Assembly (NCBI RefSeq): GCF_041903755.1
Contig: NZ_JBBWVE010000014.1
Location: 62,001 to 126,000, forward strand
DNA from: Thiocapsa roseilacustris
Lineage (GTDB): Bacteria > Pseudomonadota > Gammaproteobacteria > Chromatiales > Chromatiaceae
Length of the DNA: 64,000 bases
Reading direction: 5' to 3'
Shown: piece after piece, positions 19,014 through 27,762 of the stretch
Position numbering within the stretch: position 1 is the first letter of the stretch
Layout of the letters: each line of letters starts with the position of its first letter
Program-made: the position numbers and the translations under genes
Notes under the pieces: generated by a model
What the model was told of the DNA's origin: nothing
What the model saw: the letters and a program-made list of their open reading frames with translations, nothing else
The model's database searches: none

Positions 19014-20867
19014 ATGCCCGATTCCAATTCCTCGTTGGTGCGTCCGCTTGTCTGGGTCCTGCTGGCAGCGCTGATCGGCGTCTATCTGCTCTATGATTGG
19101 TATTCGGGTCATCTTACGGAGCAGCTCGCCGGAAAAGACGCGCAGATCGCCGAGGCGGCCGCACAGATCAAGGAGCGAGACGCCCGCATCGGCGACATCC
19201 GCCAAGAGGTCGCGCAGCTCGAGGATCGCATCGCGGAGCTGACAGAGCAGCATTCCGGCGAAAAACAGCAGCTTTCCGACCTGCATTCGGGAGAGAAACA
19301 GGGCCTGACGGATCGAATCGCAGCCCTCGAGCAGAGCAACTCGAAGCTCGGCGAGGACATCGAGGTGCTGCGACGCACCGACGCACGCACCATTGCCGCC
19401 GAGCAGGAGAAGACCGCCGCGGTAATCGAAGAGCGTGACCGCGGGATCGCCGCCTTCAAGGCCCTTCAAGGCCAGTACGAGATGGCCGTCGCAAAGGCCG
19501 ACGCGCTTCAGACCGATTTGAACGGGCTCCAGCAGGTGATCGCCGACTCTGCTATGGAGCATCGTGCGCAGATCGAGGAGCTCGAGCGGCACATCAACGA
19601 GCGGGTGAAACTGGCGAAGGCCACCCCGAAAGACAGCGAGTTGATGCGTGCTGCCCAGAAGGCCGGCTTGCTCCCCTCGGCCGTCGCCTTGGATGAGGAG
19701 ACGGCCGCGTTCTGCACGAATCTGGCCGAGACATCGGCAACGGCCCAGACGGCACTCGAGGCATTGCAGGCCGAGTTTGCCAACGTCCGCGACGCGCAGG
19801 CCGAACGCATCGCGGCGCTGGAAGGCGAACTGAGCGAAGCACGCGCGGCGCTCGCGCAGTCAGGCGAGCAGACGGAGTCAACCGAAGCCCTAAGCGCACT
19901 TCAAGAGCGGCTTGACCAGACCGAGGCCGAGCTCGAGAAGGCGAAGTCCGAGGCTGCCGCGGTGTTGGAAGAGACCAAGGCCGCCACCGCCGCGCAGTTG
20001 GCCGACGCGCAGGCGCGCATCGGGACCCTCACCGAAGAATTGGCGCAGTCGGTCGCGCCGGATACCCTGTCTGCTCTGAAGGCACAAAGTGAAGCTGCCG
20101 AGGCCGCGCTGGCGCTGGCGAAGGACGAGGCGGCACGTCGGATCGAGGAGGGCGAGGGGCAGATCGCCGCATTGCTCGAACAGCTTCGAAGCGAGCAAAC
20201 CGAGAAGGCGAAAGTTGCCGAGGAGAAGGACGCTTTGGGGGTCGAGCTTCAAGCGGCGCTCGACAACGCGAAGGCCGAGCTGGCCGAATTACAGGCCGAG
20301 TTGGCGGCGGTGCGGGAATCCGCAGTGCAGACCGGCTCGAAGGCATTGGAGGATGCCGAGGCCCGTATTGCCGCACTCGAAGCGACGATCGCGGAAGAAC
20401 GCAGCACGGCCGATCAGCTGCGCTCGTCCGTGCAGCAGGAGGCCGATGGCAAGCTGGCGGAGGTGCGTGAGCTTTACCGGCGGTTCTCGGAGCTTGCCGG
20501 CACCTACACCGATCGCGGCGTGCTGCTCAAACTCGCCGACACGGAGCTGCTCTTCCAACCCGCAATGGCGAGCTTGACCGGGAATAATCTGCCGACCCTG
20601 GATCGCATCGCCGCACTGCTCGCGACCTATCCCGACCTCCGTGCCCGCATCGAGGGACATACCGACAGCCTCGGCGACGCGGCAACCAATCTCGCCCTGT
20701 CTCAACAGCGTGCCGAGGCGGTCAAGCAGGCACTGATGGAACGCGGGGTCGAGCCGGAACGCTTGAAGGCCGAGGGCCTCGGACCGGAGCGCCCCATTGC
20801 CGACAACGCGACGTCTGCGGGGCGTGCTCAGAACCGCCGCGTGGAGGTCTATGTCAGCGAGGATTGA
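19014..20867 (+). CDS. Membrane-anchored coiled-coil protein with C-terminal OmpA domain
   Basis: A 617-residue protein. One hydrophobic segment (about 10-28) anchors it. Residues ~33-490 are an almost continuous Ala/Glu/Gln/Lys heptad coiled coil. The end (~500-615) is an OmpA-type peptidoglycan-binding domain, seen in ARIEGHTDSLGDAATNLALS, QQRAEAVKQAL and AQNRRVEVYV. It probably spans the periplasm from the inner membrane to the cell wall; specific function unknown. I preferred ATG 19014 to 19008 because the AGGAG at 19003-19007 touches the first ATG. The 3' end overlaps ureD by 17 bases. Confidence 0.85.
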   Translation: MPDSNSSLVRPLVWVLLAALIGVYLLYDWYSGHLTEQLAGKDAQIAEAAAQIKERDARIGDIRQEVAQLEDRIAELTEQHSGEKQQLSDLHSGEKQGLTDRIAALEQSNSKLGEDIEVLRRTDARTIAAEQEKTAAVIEERDRGIAAFKALQGQYEMAVAKADALQTDLNGLQQVIADSAMEHRAQIEELERHINERVKLAKATPKDSELMRAAQKAGLLPSAVALDEETAAFCTNLAETSATAQTALEALQAEFANVRDAQAERIAALEGELSEARAALAQSGEQTESTEALSALQERLDQTEAELEKAKSEAAAVLEETKAATAAQLADAQARIGTLTEELAQSVAPDTLSALKAQSEAAEAALALAKDEAARRIEEGEGQIAALLEQLRSEQTEKAKVAEEKDALGVELQAALDNAKAELAELQAELAAVRESAVQTGSKALEDAEARIAALEATIAEERSTADQLRSSVQQEADGKLAEVRELYRRFSELAGTYTDRGVLLKLADTELLFQPAMASLTGNNLPTLDRIAALLATYPDLRARIEGHTDSLGDAATNLALSQQRAEAVKQALMERGVEPERLKAEGLGPERPIADNATSAGRAQNRRVEVYVSED

Positions 20868-21795
20868 CCCGTCCGATTCGGGAGCGATGTGCCGGCGTGC
20901 TCCACCGCCGGCACATCCGCGCACGCCTATTGTCCCGCGAGATCCGTCGACCACGGGAATGGCCGGGCCGGCCCCGCCCGCAGGTACCGGCTGGCAGGCC
21001 AGCCTGAAGCTTGAGATCGCCCTGCGGCACGGGCGCAGCCGAGTCGTCGGCAAACATCAGCTCGGCCCCTTGACGATCCAACGCCCCTTTTATCCCGAGG
21101 GGGCGCCGTGCCATCTGTATCTCCTTCACCCGCCCGGCGGCGTGGTCGGCGGCGATCGATTGGAGCTCGAGGTCCGGGTGGGCGGCAGAGCACACACCCT
21201 GATCACGGCACCGGGGGCCACGAAGTTCTATCGCAGTGTCGGACCGCTCGGTTTGCAGACACAACGCTTGGTGGTGGCCGCGGGCGGCGTGCTCGAATGG
21301 TTCCCGCACGAAAACATCATTTTCCCCGGGGCCTCATGTCGCTTGAGCACGCAGGTCGCGCTTTCGGGCGACGCCCGTTTTGCCGGTTGGGAGATCCACT
21401 GTCTCGGACGCCCGGCAATCGGCGAGCGCTTCGGCGAGGGCCGAGCCGAGATCGCCATGACCCTATCACGCGACGATCGGCCGCTCTTGGACGATCGGTT
21501 GCGCGTGGCGGGTACGTCGAGCCTGGATGGGCCCGCCGGCTTGCGCGGTTTTCCGGTCAGCGCGACCTTCCTTGCGACCGGCGCCGACCGAGACGACTTG
21601 GAGATCGCCCGGCGCCGTCTGACCGACGCTGTAGGATATCCGGTTGGGGCGACACTCATCGATGACATCTTGGTGATCCGCGCGCTCGCCCTCGAGGTCG
21701 AGCCGGTCAGCCGTCTCTTCGTCGCCCTGTGGTGCGATCTGCGTCCCAGCCTACTCGGCCTGTCCGCCAGCGCGCCCCGGATTTGGGCGACCTGA
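20851..21795 (+). CDS. ureD: Urease accessory protein UreD
   Basis: Scaffold that binds apo-urease and, with UreF and UreG, delivers nickel. The protein has 314 residues. Landmarks are HLYLLHPPGGVVGGDRLEL, TAPGATKFYRS, EWFPHENIIFPGA and the GWEIHCLGRPA segment. The ATG at 20851 follows a GGAGG and overlaps the upstream OmpA-like gene; the first ~30 residues are proline-rich and poorly conserved in appearance, so an internal start near 20959 is possible. It is separated from ureA by 298 bases containing a repeat element. No ureE, ureF or ureG is in the window. Confidence 0.9.
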   Translation: MSARIDPSDSGAMCRRAPPPAHPRTPIVPRDPSTTGMAGPAPPAGTGWQASLKLEIALRHGRSRVVGKHQLGPLTIQRPFYPEGAPCHLYLLHPPGGVVGGDRLELEVRVGGRAHTLITAPGATKFYRSVGPLGLQTQRLVVAAGGVLEWFPHENIIFPGASCRLSTQVALSGDARFAGWEIHCLGRPAIGERFGEGRAEIAMTLSRDDRPLLDDRLRVAGTSSLDGPAGLRGFPVSATFLATGADRDDLEIARRRLTDAVGYPVGATLIDDILVIRALALEVEPVSRLFVALWCDLRPSLLGLSASAPRIWAT

Positions 21796-21810
21796 GCCGT
21801 GCCGCTTAGG

Positions 21811-21910
21811 CGATTTCCGAAGAATTCCCTACCGTAGGTTGTGCTGACGTCAGGAAGCACAACTTGCGCCGACGGTTGGTTGTGCCTCGCACGGCTCGGC
21901 ACAACCTACA
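21811..21910. repeat. GTAGGTTGTGC-type intergenic element R1
   Basis: A ~100 bp element with GTAGGTTGTGC at the left and GCACAACCTAC at the right as perfect inverted ends, and an internal GGTTGTGCCTCGCACGGCTC. A near-copy including the preceding TAGGCGATNTCCGNAGAATTCC lies at 22502-22605. A ~35 bp direct repeat, GCGCCCCGGATTTGGGCGAC and following bases, occurs on both sides (21772-21806 and 21927-21961); the first copy encodes the last residues and stop of ureD. The rest of the ureD-ureA gap shows no gene. Confidence 0.85.
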
Positions 21911-22093
21911 CCACTGTCCGCCATTGCGCCCCGGATTTGGGCGACCTGAGCCGCGCCGCGCAAGATCGGCAACGCTCGGGCCGTGCTCGACCCCGGTTGA
22001 TGCAGCCGATGATCGGACGGGCGCGGTTCGAAGGATTCGAGGGCATATCGCGCTATCATTGGACATCCAGACAGCGACGACCAGGAGCCGATC

Positions 22094-22396
22094 ATGGACC
22101 TTAGCCCACGAGAGAAGGATAAGCTGCTGCTCTTCACGGCGGGCCTGCTCGCCGAGCGCCGCAAGGCGAGGGGCGTGCGGCTGAACTATCCCGAGGCGAT
22201 CGCCTACATCAGTTGCGCAATCCTGGAAGGCGCGCGCGACGGCCGCACGGTGGCCGAGCTGATGGATTACGGGCGCACTCTCTTGACCCGCGAGGATGTG
22301 ATCGACGGCATCCCGGAGATGATCGACGACATACAGGTCGAGGCGACCTTCCCGGACGGGACCAAGCTGGTCACGGTGCACGATCCGATCGGCTGA
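22094..22396 (+). CDS. ureA: Urease gamma subunit UreA
   Basis: Small structural subunit of the nickel urease (urea to ammonia and carbamate). It has the standard 100 residues: MDLSPREKDKLLLFTAGLLAE, RLNYPEAIAYISCAILEGAR, VIDGIPEMIDDIQVEATFPDG. The stop codon overlaps the left end of a palindromic repeat unit. ureB starts 349 bases downstream after a nested repeat array, unusually far for urease structural genes. Confidence 0.97.
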   Translation: MDLSPREKDKLLLFTAGLLAERRKARGVRLNYPEAIAYISCAILEGARDGRTVAELMDYGRTLLTREDVIDGIPEMIDDIQVEATFPDGTKLVTVHDPIG

Positions 22397-22730
22397 TGAA
22401 CCGCGTCCGTCCGCGAGGGCATGGCTTGTCCGCGTTCGGGATCAACCTTGAATCGACCCACGAGCGCCCTGCCTGACGCGGCGGATGTACTTCTGGATTT
22501 TAGGCGATGTCCGCAGAATTCCATACCCGTAGGTTGTGCTGACGATAGGAAGCACAACATCCGCCGAGGGTTGGTTGTGCCTCGCACGGCTCGGCACAAC
22601 CTACGCCCGGACGCGGTTCATCAGTTGTTCGGGTGTTATGTCCTAAACCGCGCCAGCTCCGACAGTTGTCGGAGCTGGCGCGGCCAAGCCAATCCAACAA
22701 ACGACGCATACCGCACCGGGCGCGGTTTAG
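22396..22730. repeat. Repeat pair between ureA and ureB, first unit carrying a nested element R2
   Basis: Unit 22396-22622 has 14 bp perfect ends, GATGAACCGCGTCC and GGACGCGGTTCATC, but is 227 bp long because it contains the GTAGGTTGTGC element R2 (about 22502-22605). After 20 bp, unit 22643-22730 (CTAAACCGCG to CGCGGTTTAG, 88 bp) follows; it is the reverse complement of 13916-14002 with few differences. This fills the whole 349-base ureA-ureB gap; no gene is present. Confidence 0.92.
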
Positions 22731-22745
22731 TGCAGGAGTAGGCCC

Positions 22746-23066
22746 ATGATTCCAGGTGAGATCATCACGGTTCCGGGCGACATCGAATTGAACGCCGGCC
22801 GGCCCGGATTGACCATCAAGGTCGCCAACACAGGCGACCGTCCGATCCAGGTCGGCTCGCACTATCACTTCTACGAGACCAACACCGCACTCGCCTTCGA
22901 TCGGGAGGAGACCCGAGGTCGGCGGCTCGACATCCCCGCCGGTACGGCCGTGCGCTTCGAGCCCGGTCAGTCCCGCACCGTGACCCTGGTGCCCTATGCT
23001 GGCGACCGGGTCGTCTACGGCTTCAACGCCAAAGTGATGGGTGCGCTCGACGGAGATCAATCATGA
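22746..23066 (+). CDS. ureB: Urease beta subunit UreB
   Basis: A 106-residue structural subunit. Landmarks are MIPGEIITVPGDIELNAGR, VANTGDRPIQVGSHYHFYE, and AGTAVRFEPGQSRTV, with the C-terminal VYGFNAKVMG. The ATG follows a GCAGGAG that immediately abuts the repeat unit upstream. The stop overlaps the ureC start (ATGA), so ureB and ureC are coupled. Confidence 0.97.
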   Translation: MIPGEIITVPGDIELNAGRPGLTIKVANTGDRPIQVGSHYHFYETNTALAFDREETRGRRLDIPAGTAVRFEPGQSRTVTLVPYAGDRVVYGFNAKVMGALDGDQS

Positions 23067-24766
23067 CCAAGATCAGCAGGGCTGCATATGCCTCCATGTA
23101 CGGCCCGACCGTCGGGGATCGGGTGCGTCTGGGCGACACCGAGCTCTTCATCCAGGTCGAGGAGGATCGCACCCGGTACGGCGACGAGGTGACGTTCGGC
23201 GGCGGCAAGGTCATCCGCGACGGCATGGGCCAGTGCCAGCGCCAGGCCGACGAGGTGGTGGATCTGGTCATCACCAATGCCCTGATCCTGGATCACTGGG
23301 GCATTGTGAAGGCCGATATCGGCATCAAGAGGGGGCGCATCGCCGGGATCGGCAAGGCCGGCAATCCAGACACCCAGGCCGGCGTGGATATCCTGATCGG
23401 GCCGGGCACCGAGGTCATTGCCGGCGAGGGGCAGATCATCACCGCCGGGGGAGTCGACGCGCATATCCACTTCATCTGCCCTCAGCAGATCGAAGAGGCG
23501 CTGATGTCCGGCGTCACCACCATGCTGGGCGGCGGTACCGGGCCGGCGACCGGCACCAATGCAACCACCTGCACGCCAGGACCCTGGAACATCCGCCGCA
23601 TGCTCCAGGCCGCCGAAGCGTTTCCGGTCAATCTGGGGTTCCTCGGCAAAGGCAACGGCAGTCTGCCGAATGCCCTGGAGGAGCAGGTCCGCGCCGGCGC
23701 CATGGGTCTCAAACTGCACGAGGATTGGGGCACGACACCGGCCGCGATCGACTGCTGTCTGGGGGTTGCCGAGAAGATGGACGTGCAGGTCGCGATCCAC
23801 ACCGACACACTCAACGAGTCCGGCTTCGTCGAGGACACCATCGCCGCCTTCAAGGACCGCTGCATCCACACCTATCACACCGAGGGTGCGGGCGGCGGTC
23901 ATGCCCCGGACATCATCAAGGCCGCCGGCCTGCCGAACGTGCTGCCGTCCTCGACCAACCCGACCCGACCCTATACGGTCAACACGGTCGACGAGCATCT
24001 GGACATGCTGATGGTCTGCCATCACCTGTCCCCGTCGATTCCGGAAGACGTCGCCTTTGCCGAGTCGCGCATCCGCCGGGAGACCATTGCGGCCGAGGAC
24101 ATCCTGCATGATCTTGGCGCCTTCTCGATGATCGCCTCGGACTCCCAGGCGATGGGTCGGGTCGGCGAGGTCATCTGCCGCACCTGGCAAACCGCCCACA
24201 AGATGAAGGTCCAGCGCGGCTCGCTCCCCGGCGATCCGGCCGAGCACGACAACTTCCGGGCCAAACGCTACATCGCCAAGTACACCATCAACCCGGCGAT
24301 CACCCACGGCATCGCGCATGAGGTCGGCTCGGTGGAGGTCGGCAAGCTCGCGGACCTGGTGCTCTGGCGGCCCGCCTTCTTCGGGGCCAAACCCAGTCTC
24401 ATCATCAAGGGCGGGCTGATCGCAGCGGCCGCGATGGGCGACCCCAACGCCTCCATCCCGACACCGCAGCCGGTCCATTATCGACCCATGTTCGGTGCAT
24501 TCGGCGGTGCCTTGAGCGCCACCTGCATGACGTTCCTCTCGCAATGGGCCTTGGAGGCCGGCGAGCCGCAGCGGCTGGATCTCAAGCGTCTGGTCGGGAT
24601 CACCCGCGACAGTCGGCTGGTGCGCAAGTGCAACATGATCCACAACGACTATCAGCCGACCATCGAGGTGGATCCGCAGACCTACCAGGTCCGGGCGGAC
24701 GGACAGCTTCTGACCTGTGAGCCTGCCGGGGTGCTGCCACTCGCTCAGCGGTACTTTCTGTTTTAA
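23063..24766 (+). CDS. ureC: Urease alpha (catalytic) subunit UreC
   Basis: Catalytic subunit with a bi-nickel centre. The protein has 567 residues, family length. Ligands visible: the HIH pair in GGVDAHIHFICP, the lysine to be carbamylated in GLKLHEDWG, AIHTDT, TYHTEGAGGGH, the flap histidines in MVCHHLS, and the aspartate in IASDSQAMGRVG. All key residues are present, so the enzyme should be active once matured. Its stop codon lies inside the left end of the following repeat unit. Maturation genes ureE, ureF and ureG are not downstream. Confidence 0.97.
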   Translation: MTKISRAAYASMYGPTVGDRVRLGDTELFIQVEEDRTRYGDEVTFGGGKVIRDGMGQCQRQADEVVDLVITNALILDHWGIVKADIGIKRGRIAGIGKAGNPDTQAGVDILIGPGTEVIAGEGQIITAGGVDAHIHFICPQQIEEALMSGVTTMLGGGTGPATGTNATTCTPGPWNIRRMLQAAEAFPVNLGFLGKGNGSLPNALEEQVRAGAMGLKLHEDWGTTPAAIDCCLGVAEKMDVQVAIHTDTLNESGFVEDTIAAFKDRCIHTYHTEGAGGGHAPDIIKAAGLPNVLPSSTNPTRPYTVNTVDEHLDMLMVCHHLSPSIPEDVAFAESRIRRETIAAEDILHDLGAFSMIASDSQAMGRVGEVICRTWQTAHKMKVQRGSLPGDPAEHDNFRAKRYIAKYTINPAITHGIAHEVGSVEVGKLADLVLWRPAFFGAKPSLIIKGGLIAAAAMGDPNASIPTPQPVHYRPMFGAFGGALSATCMTFLSQWALEAGEPQRLDLKRLVGITRDSRLVRKCNMIHNDYQPTIEVDPQTYQVRADGQLLTCEPAGVLPLAQRYFLF

Positions 24767-24956
24767 ACCGCGCCCGGTGCGGTATGCGATGTCTTTGGAT
24801 GGGATCGGCCCCGGCAGACTTGACGACCGCTGGAGCTGGCGCGGTTTAAGATATTAAAAAATATATTATTTTAAACCGCGTCCCCGCTAATGGCTGTGGA
24901 TGCACCAAACGTCGAGCTCACGCGAAAATCAGCATCTCGCTCTGGACGCGGTTTAA
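24763..24956. repeat. Paired palindrome-ended units (24763-24849 and 24871-24956)
   Basis: The first unit (family A) contains the ureC stop and matches the reverse complement of the murA-leader unit 824-910. The linker is 21 bp of A/T (GATATTAAAAAATATATTATT). The second unit (family B) ends CTCTGGACGCGGTTTAA, like the unit at 14023-14108. In the rest of the 364-base ureC-argS gap I see only the palindrome at 25082-25101. Confidence 0.92.
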
Positions 24957-25081
24957 GCCTGATGCGCTCCGGTTCTCGCATCGTCGGGGGTGTCCATGTG
25001 CGCCCGGCGACACCTCAGAGGGTCGGATTCGGTTATTCTATCGTCCCGACGACGTGTCCCCTTGCGGTGCGCGACTTGCCT

Positions 25082-25101
25082 TGCAGGCTTTTTTGCCTGC
25101 A
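25082..25101. promoter_or_regulatory. Perfect palindrome TGCAGGC-T6-GCCTGCA in argS leader
   Basis: A 7-bp stem with a six-T loop, ending 29 bases before the argS start. It could be an RNA hairpin or a regulatory site. There is no T-run after the stem, so a terminator is not supported. Confidence 0.35.
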
Positions 25102-25130
25102 GACCCGATTGAAATTCCAATGAAGCCCCT

Positions 25131-26903
25131 ATGAAACAGGCCATTACCGATCTGATCCGCACGGCCCTCGCCAGTCTCGTCGAGGCCCAGACGGGCGACG
25201 CCGGCGGATTGCCCGAGCCCCAAGTGGACCGGACCAAGGACACCTCTCACGGCGACTTTGCCACCAACGTCGCGTTGGTGCTCGCCAAGCGTCTCGGGGC
25301 CAAGCCGCGCGAGGTCGCGCAACACCTGGTGGATGCCTTGCCCGCCTCCACGCTGATCGCGCGTGTGGAGATCGCCGGGCCCGGCTTCATCAACTTCTTT
25401 CTCGCCGAGGACGTCTATCGACGGCTTGTCCCCGAGATCCTGAGTGCGGGCCCCGCCTTCGGGCTCAGCCGAATCGGTGCCGGGCGGCGCGTGCAGGTGG
25501 AGTTCGTCTCGGCCAATCCGACCGGACCTCTCCATGTCGGACACGGCCGCGGGGCCGCCTACGGCGCAGTCGTCGCCGACCTGCTCGCGGCGGTCGGCTT
25601 CGACGTCCACCGCGAGTATTACGTCAACGACGCCGGGCGACAGATGGACATTCTCGCCAGCTCGGTTTGGCTGAGATATCTCGAGCTGTGCGGCGAGGAG
25701 CTGACCTTTCCGAGCAACGGCTACAAAGGCGACTACGTGTGGGATATCGCCGCGACGCTGCATCGCGAGCACGGCGACGTCTATCGGGTGGAAGCCGACA
25801 CGGTCTTTGCTGGCCTGCCGCCCGATGCGCTGCCCGACGGACAGGACGGCGGCGACAAGGAGGCCCATATCGACGGGGTCATCGCCGCGGCTAAGCATCT
25901 GTTGGGCGACAACCGCTACCGCTATGTCTTCGAGCTGGGGCTGAACGTCATCCTCGACGACATCCGCGATGACCTTGCGGGGTTCGGTGTCGAGTATCAG
26001 GAGTGGTACTCGGAGCGTACGCTCGCCGAGAGCGGCGCCGTTACCCGGGCGATCGAGCGCCTGCGCGAAGCCGGTCATGTCTACGAGCGCAACGGCGCAC
26101 TCTGGTTTCGCTCCAGCGCCTTCGGCGACGAGAAGGATCGGGTGGTGGTGCGCGAAAACGGACAGAGCACCTATTTCGCCTCCGATATCGCCTATCACAT
26201 GGACAAGCTCGAGCGCGGCTTCGAGCGCGTCATCGATATTTGGGGCGCGGACCACCACGGCTATGTGCCGCGGGTGAAGGCCGCGCTCCAGGCGATGGGC
26301 GACGACGTCGAGCGGCTCGAGGTGCTCCTGGTGCAGTTCGCGATCCTCTATCGCGGCGGCGAGAAGGCGCAAATGTCGACCCGCTCGGGCGAGTTCGTCA
26401 CCCTGCGCCAGTTGCGCAAGGAGGTCGGGCGCGATGCCGCGCGCTTCTTCTACGTCATGCGCCGCTGCGAGCAGCATCTGGATTTCGACCTGGATCTGGC
26501 CAAGTCCGAGTCCTCCGACAACCCGGTCTACTACGTCCAGTACGCCCACGCGAGGGTATGCAGCGTGTTGCGGCAGGCCGCGGAGAAGGGGATGCCGGTG
26601 GAGCCGAGTCCGGGTGTCGAGAATCTGGAGCGACTGACCGAGTCGCATGAGCTGGCGCTGCAACGCACCCTGGCGCGCTACCCGGAGGTGGTCGAGACCG
26701 CTGCGCTCAAGGCCGAGCCGCATCTGCTGACCCATTATCTGCGCGAGCTGGCGAACGAGCTTCACACCTACTACAACGCCCACCAGTTCCTGGTCGCGGA
26801 CGTGGCCCTGCGCGATGCACGCATCAAGCTGATCCTGGCGGTGCGCGAGGTGTTGCGCAACGGGTTGGGTCTGCTCGGTGTCTCTGCCCCGGAGGCCATG
26901 TGA
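25131..26903 (+). CDS. argS: Arginyl-tRNA synthetase ArgS
   Basis: Class I aminoacyl-tRNA synthetase of 590 residues. The N-terminal Add-1 domain (about 1-110) precedes the ANPTGPLHVGHGRG HIGH-type motif (about 128-141). EYYVNDAGRQMD follows. WGADHHGYVPRVKAAL and the KMSKS-equivalent QMSTRSGEFV come next, then a DALR anticodon-binding domain ending LLGVSAPEAM. The next gene starts 1 base after its stop, as usual for argS and a SPOR-domain gene in gammaproteobacteria. Confidence 0.96.
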   Translation: MKQAITDLIRTALASLVEAQTGDAGGLPEPQVDRTKDTSHGDFATNVALVLAKRLGAKPREVAQHLVDALPASTLIARVEIAGPGFINFFLAEDVYRRLVPEILSAGPAFGLSRIGAGRRVQVEFVSANPTGPLHVGHGRGAAYGAVVADLLAAVGFDVHREYYVNDAGRQMDILASSVWLRYLELCGEELTFPSNGYKGDYVWDIAATLHREHGDVYRVEADTVFAGLPPDALPDGQDGGDKEAHIDGVIAAAKHLLGDNRYRYVFELGLNVILDDIRDDLAGFGVEYQEWYSERTLAESGAVTRAIERLREAGHVYERNGALWFRSSAFGDEKDRVVVRENGQSTYFASDIAYHMDKLERGFERVIDIWGADHHGYVPRVKAALQAMGDDVERLEVLLVQFAILYRGGEKAQMSTRSGEFVTLRQLRKEVGRDAARFFYVMRRCEQHLDFDLDLAKSESSDNPVYYVQYAHARVCSVLRQAAEKGMPVEPSPGVENLERLTESHELALQRTLARYPEVVETAALKAEPHLLTHYLRELANELHTYYNAHQFLVADVALRDARIKLILAVREVLRNGLGLLGVSAPEAM

Positions 26904-26904
26904 G

Positions 26905-27504
26905 ATGAGCAAGGATTATCGGCGGGCCGGCCTCGCGCGGGCGACGCCGCGGCGCGGCAAACAGGGTTCTTCCTGTCTCTGGTCGTTCCTGCTCGGCGGC
27001 ATGCTGGGCGCCTTCGGGGTCGGTCTCTATTGGACCCAGAACCCGGACGCCATGCAGACACCGCCGGCGGCCTTGCCGGCCAAGGTGGAGCGGCCGGCGG
27101 CGGCGCCGCCGAGCTTCGAGTTTCCCAACCTACTGCGTGATACCGAGGTCGATATTGCGCCCCCGCCGCCCCCCCCGCCCGCCGCCCCGCGTCCCGAGCC
27201 GCAAACGGCGGTCGAGACGGTGCGGCCCGCGGCGGTCACGGCCCCTGCAGTGCCGATCTCGACGACAGGCAAGGGCTTCCTGGTTCAGGTCGGATCCTTC
27301 AAGCGTGCGAGCGATGCCGAGCGAATGAAGGCAGAGCTTGCGCTCCTCGGGATCTCCAGTCGGGTGGAGGTGGCGACCATCCCGAGCGGCGAGACCTTTC
27401 ATCGTGTCCGCACCGGTCCCTATGCGGATCAGGCTGCCCTCGACAAGGTTCGTGGTCTGCTCAAACGCAACGGCAAGGATGCGATGACGATCCCGATCAA
27501 GTGA
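26905..27504 (+). CDS. SPOR-domain protein, FtsN-like
   Basis: A 199-residue bitopic membrane protein. It has a short cytoplasmic N-terminus rich in Arg and Lys, a transmembrane segment at about 25-43, a Pro/Ala-rich periplasmic linker with a run of prolines (about 88-95), and a C-terminal SPOR domain (about 120-199: FLVQVGSFKRASDAERMKAEL, FHRVRTGPYADQAAL). SPOR domains bind denuded glycans at the septum. The position after argS and the architecture fit an FtsN-like divisome protein; identity as the essential FtsN is inference. Confidence 0.85.
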   Translation: MSKDYRRAGLARATPRRGKQGSSCLWSFLLGGMLGAFGVGLYWTQNPDAMQTPPAALPAKVERPAAAPPSFEFPNLLRDTEVDIAPPPPPPPAAPRPEPQTAVETVRPAAVTAPAVPISTTGKGFLVQVGSFKRASDAERMKAELALLGISSRVEVATIPSGETFHRVRTGPYADQAALDKVRGLLKRNGKDAMTIPIK

Positions 27505-27639
27505 ATCCGACAGCTGGCGCCGGATGCCGGTCGCGACTTCGGGCGTCCCCCCGATGCAGGTTATTCCCCGCGGTCCGTGCCTTGCCATGAATCCTTTGGG
27601 GGGCTCTGAGCATGCAATATCAGGTGAAACGGGGTACTC

Positions 27640-27761
27640 GTGCAGCGGTGCAGAGATACCGGGACCATTTTCGTTGTCGTTGTCGTTGTCGTTGTCGTCT
27701 CGATGGTCGATTACGACAACGACAACGACAACGACCCGACTCGACACATCTGCGGTGCTAC
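27640..27761. repeat. TTGTCG/CGACAA hairpin element S3
   Basis: Outer arms GTGCAGCGGTGCAGAGATAC and its imperfect complement GACTCGACACATCTGCGGTG flank inner TTGTCG repeats (left) and CGACAA repeats (right). It shares both flanks with S1. It lies between convergent ends of the SPOR gene and phoU and ends 2 bases before the phoU stop. The remaining 27505-27639 contains nothing recognisable. Confidence 0.85.
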
Positions 27762-27762
27762 T

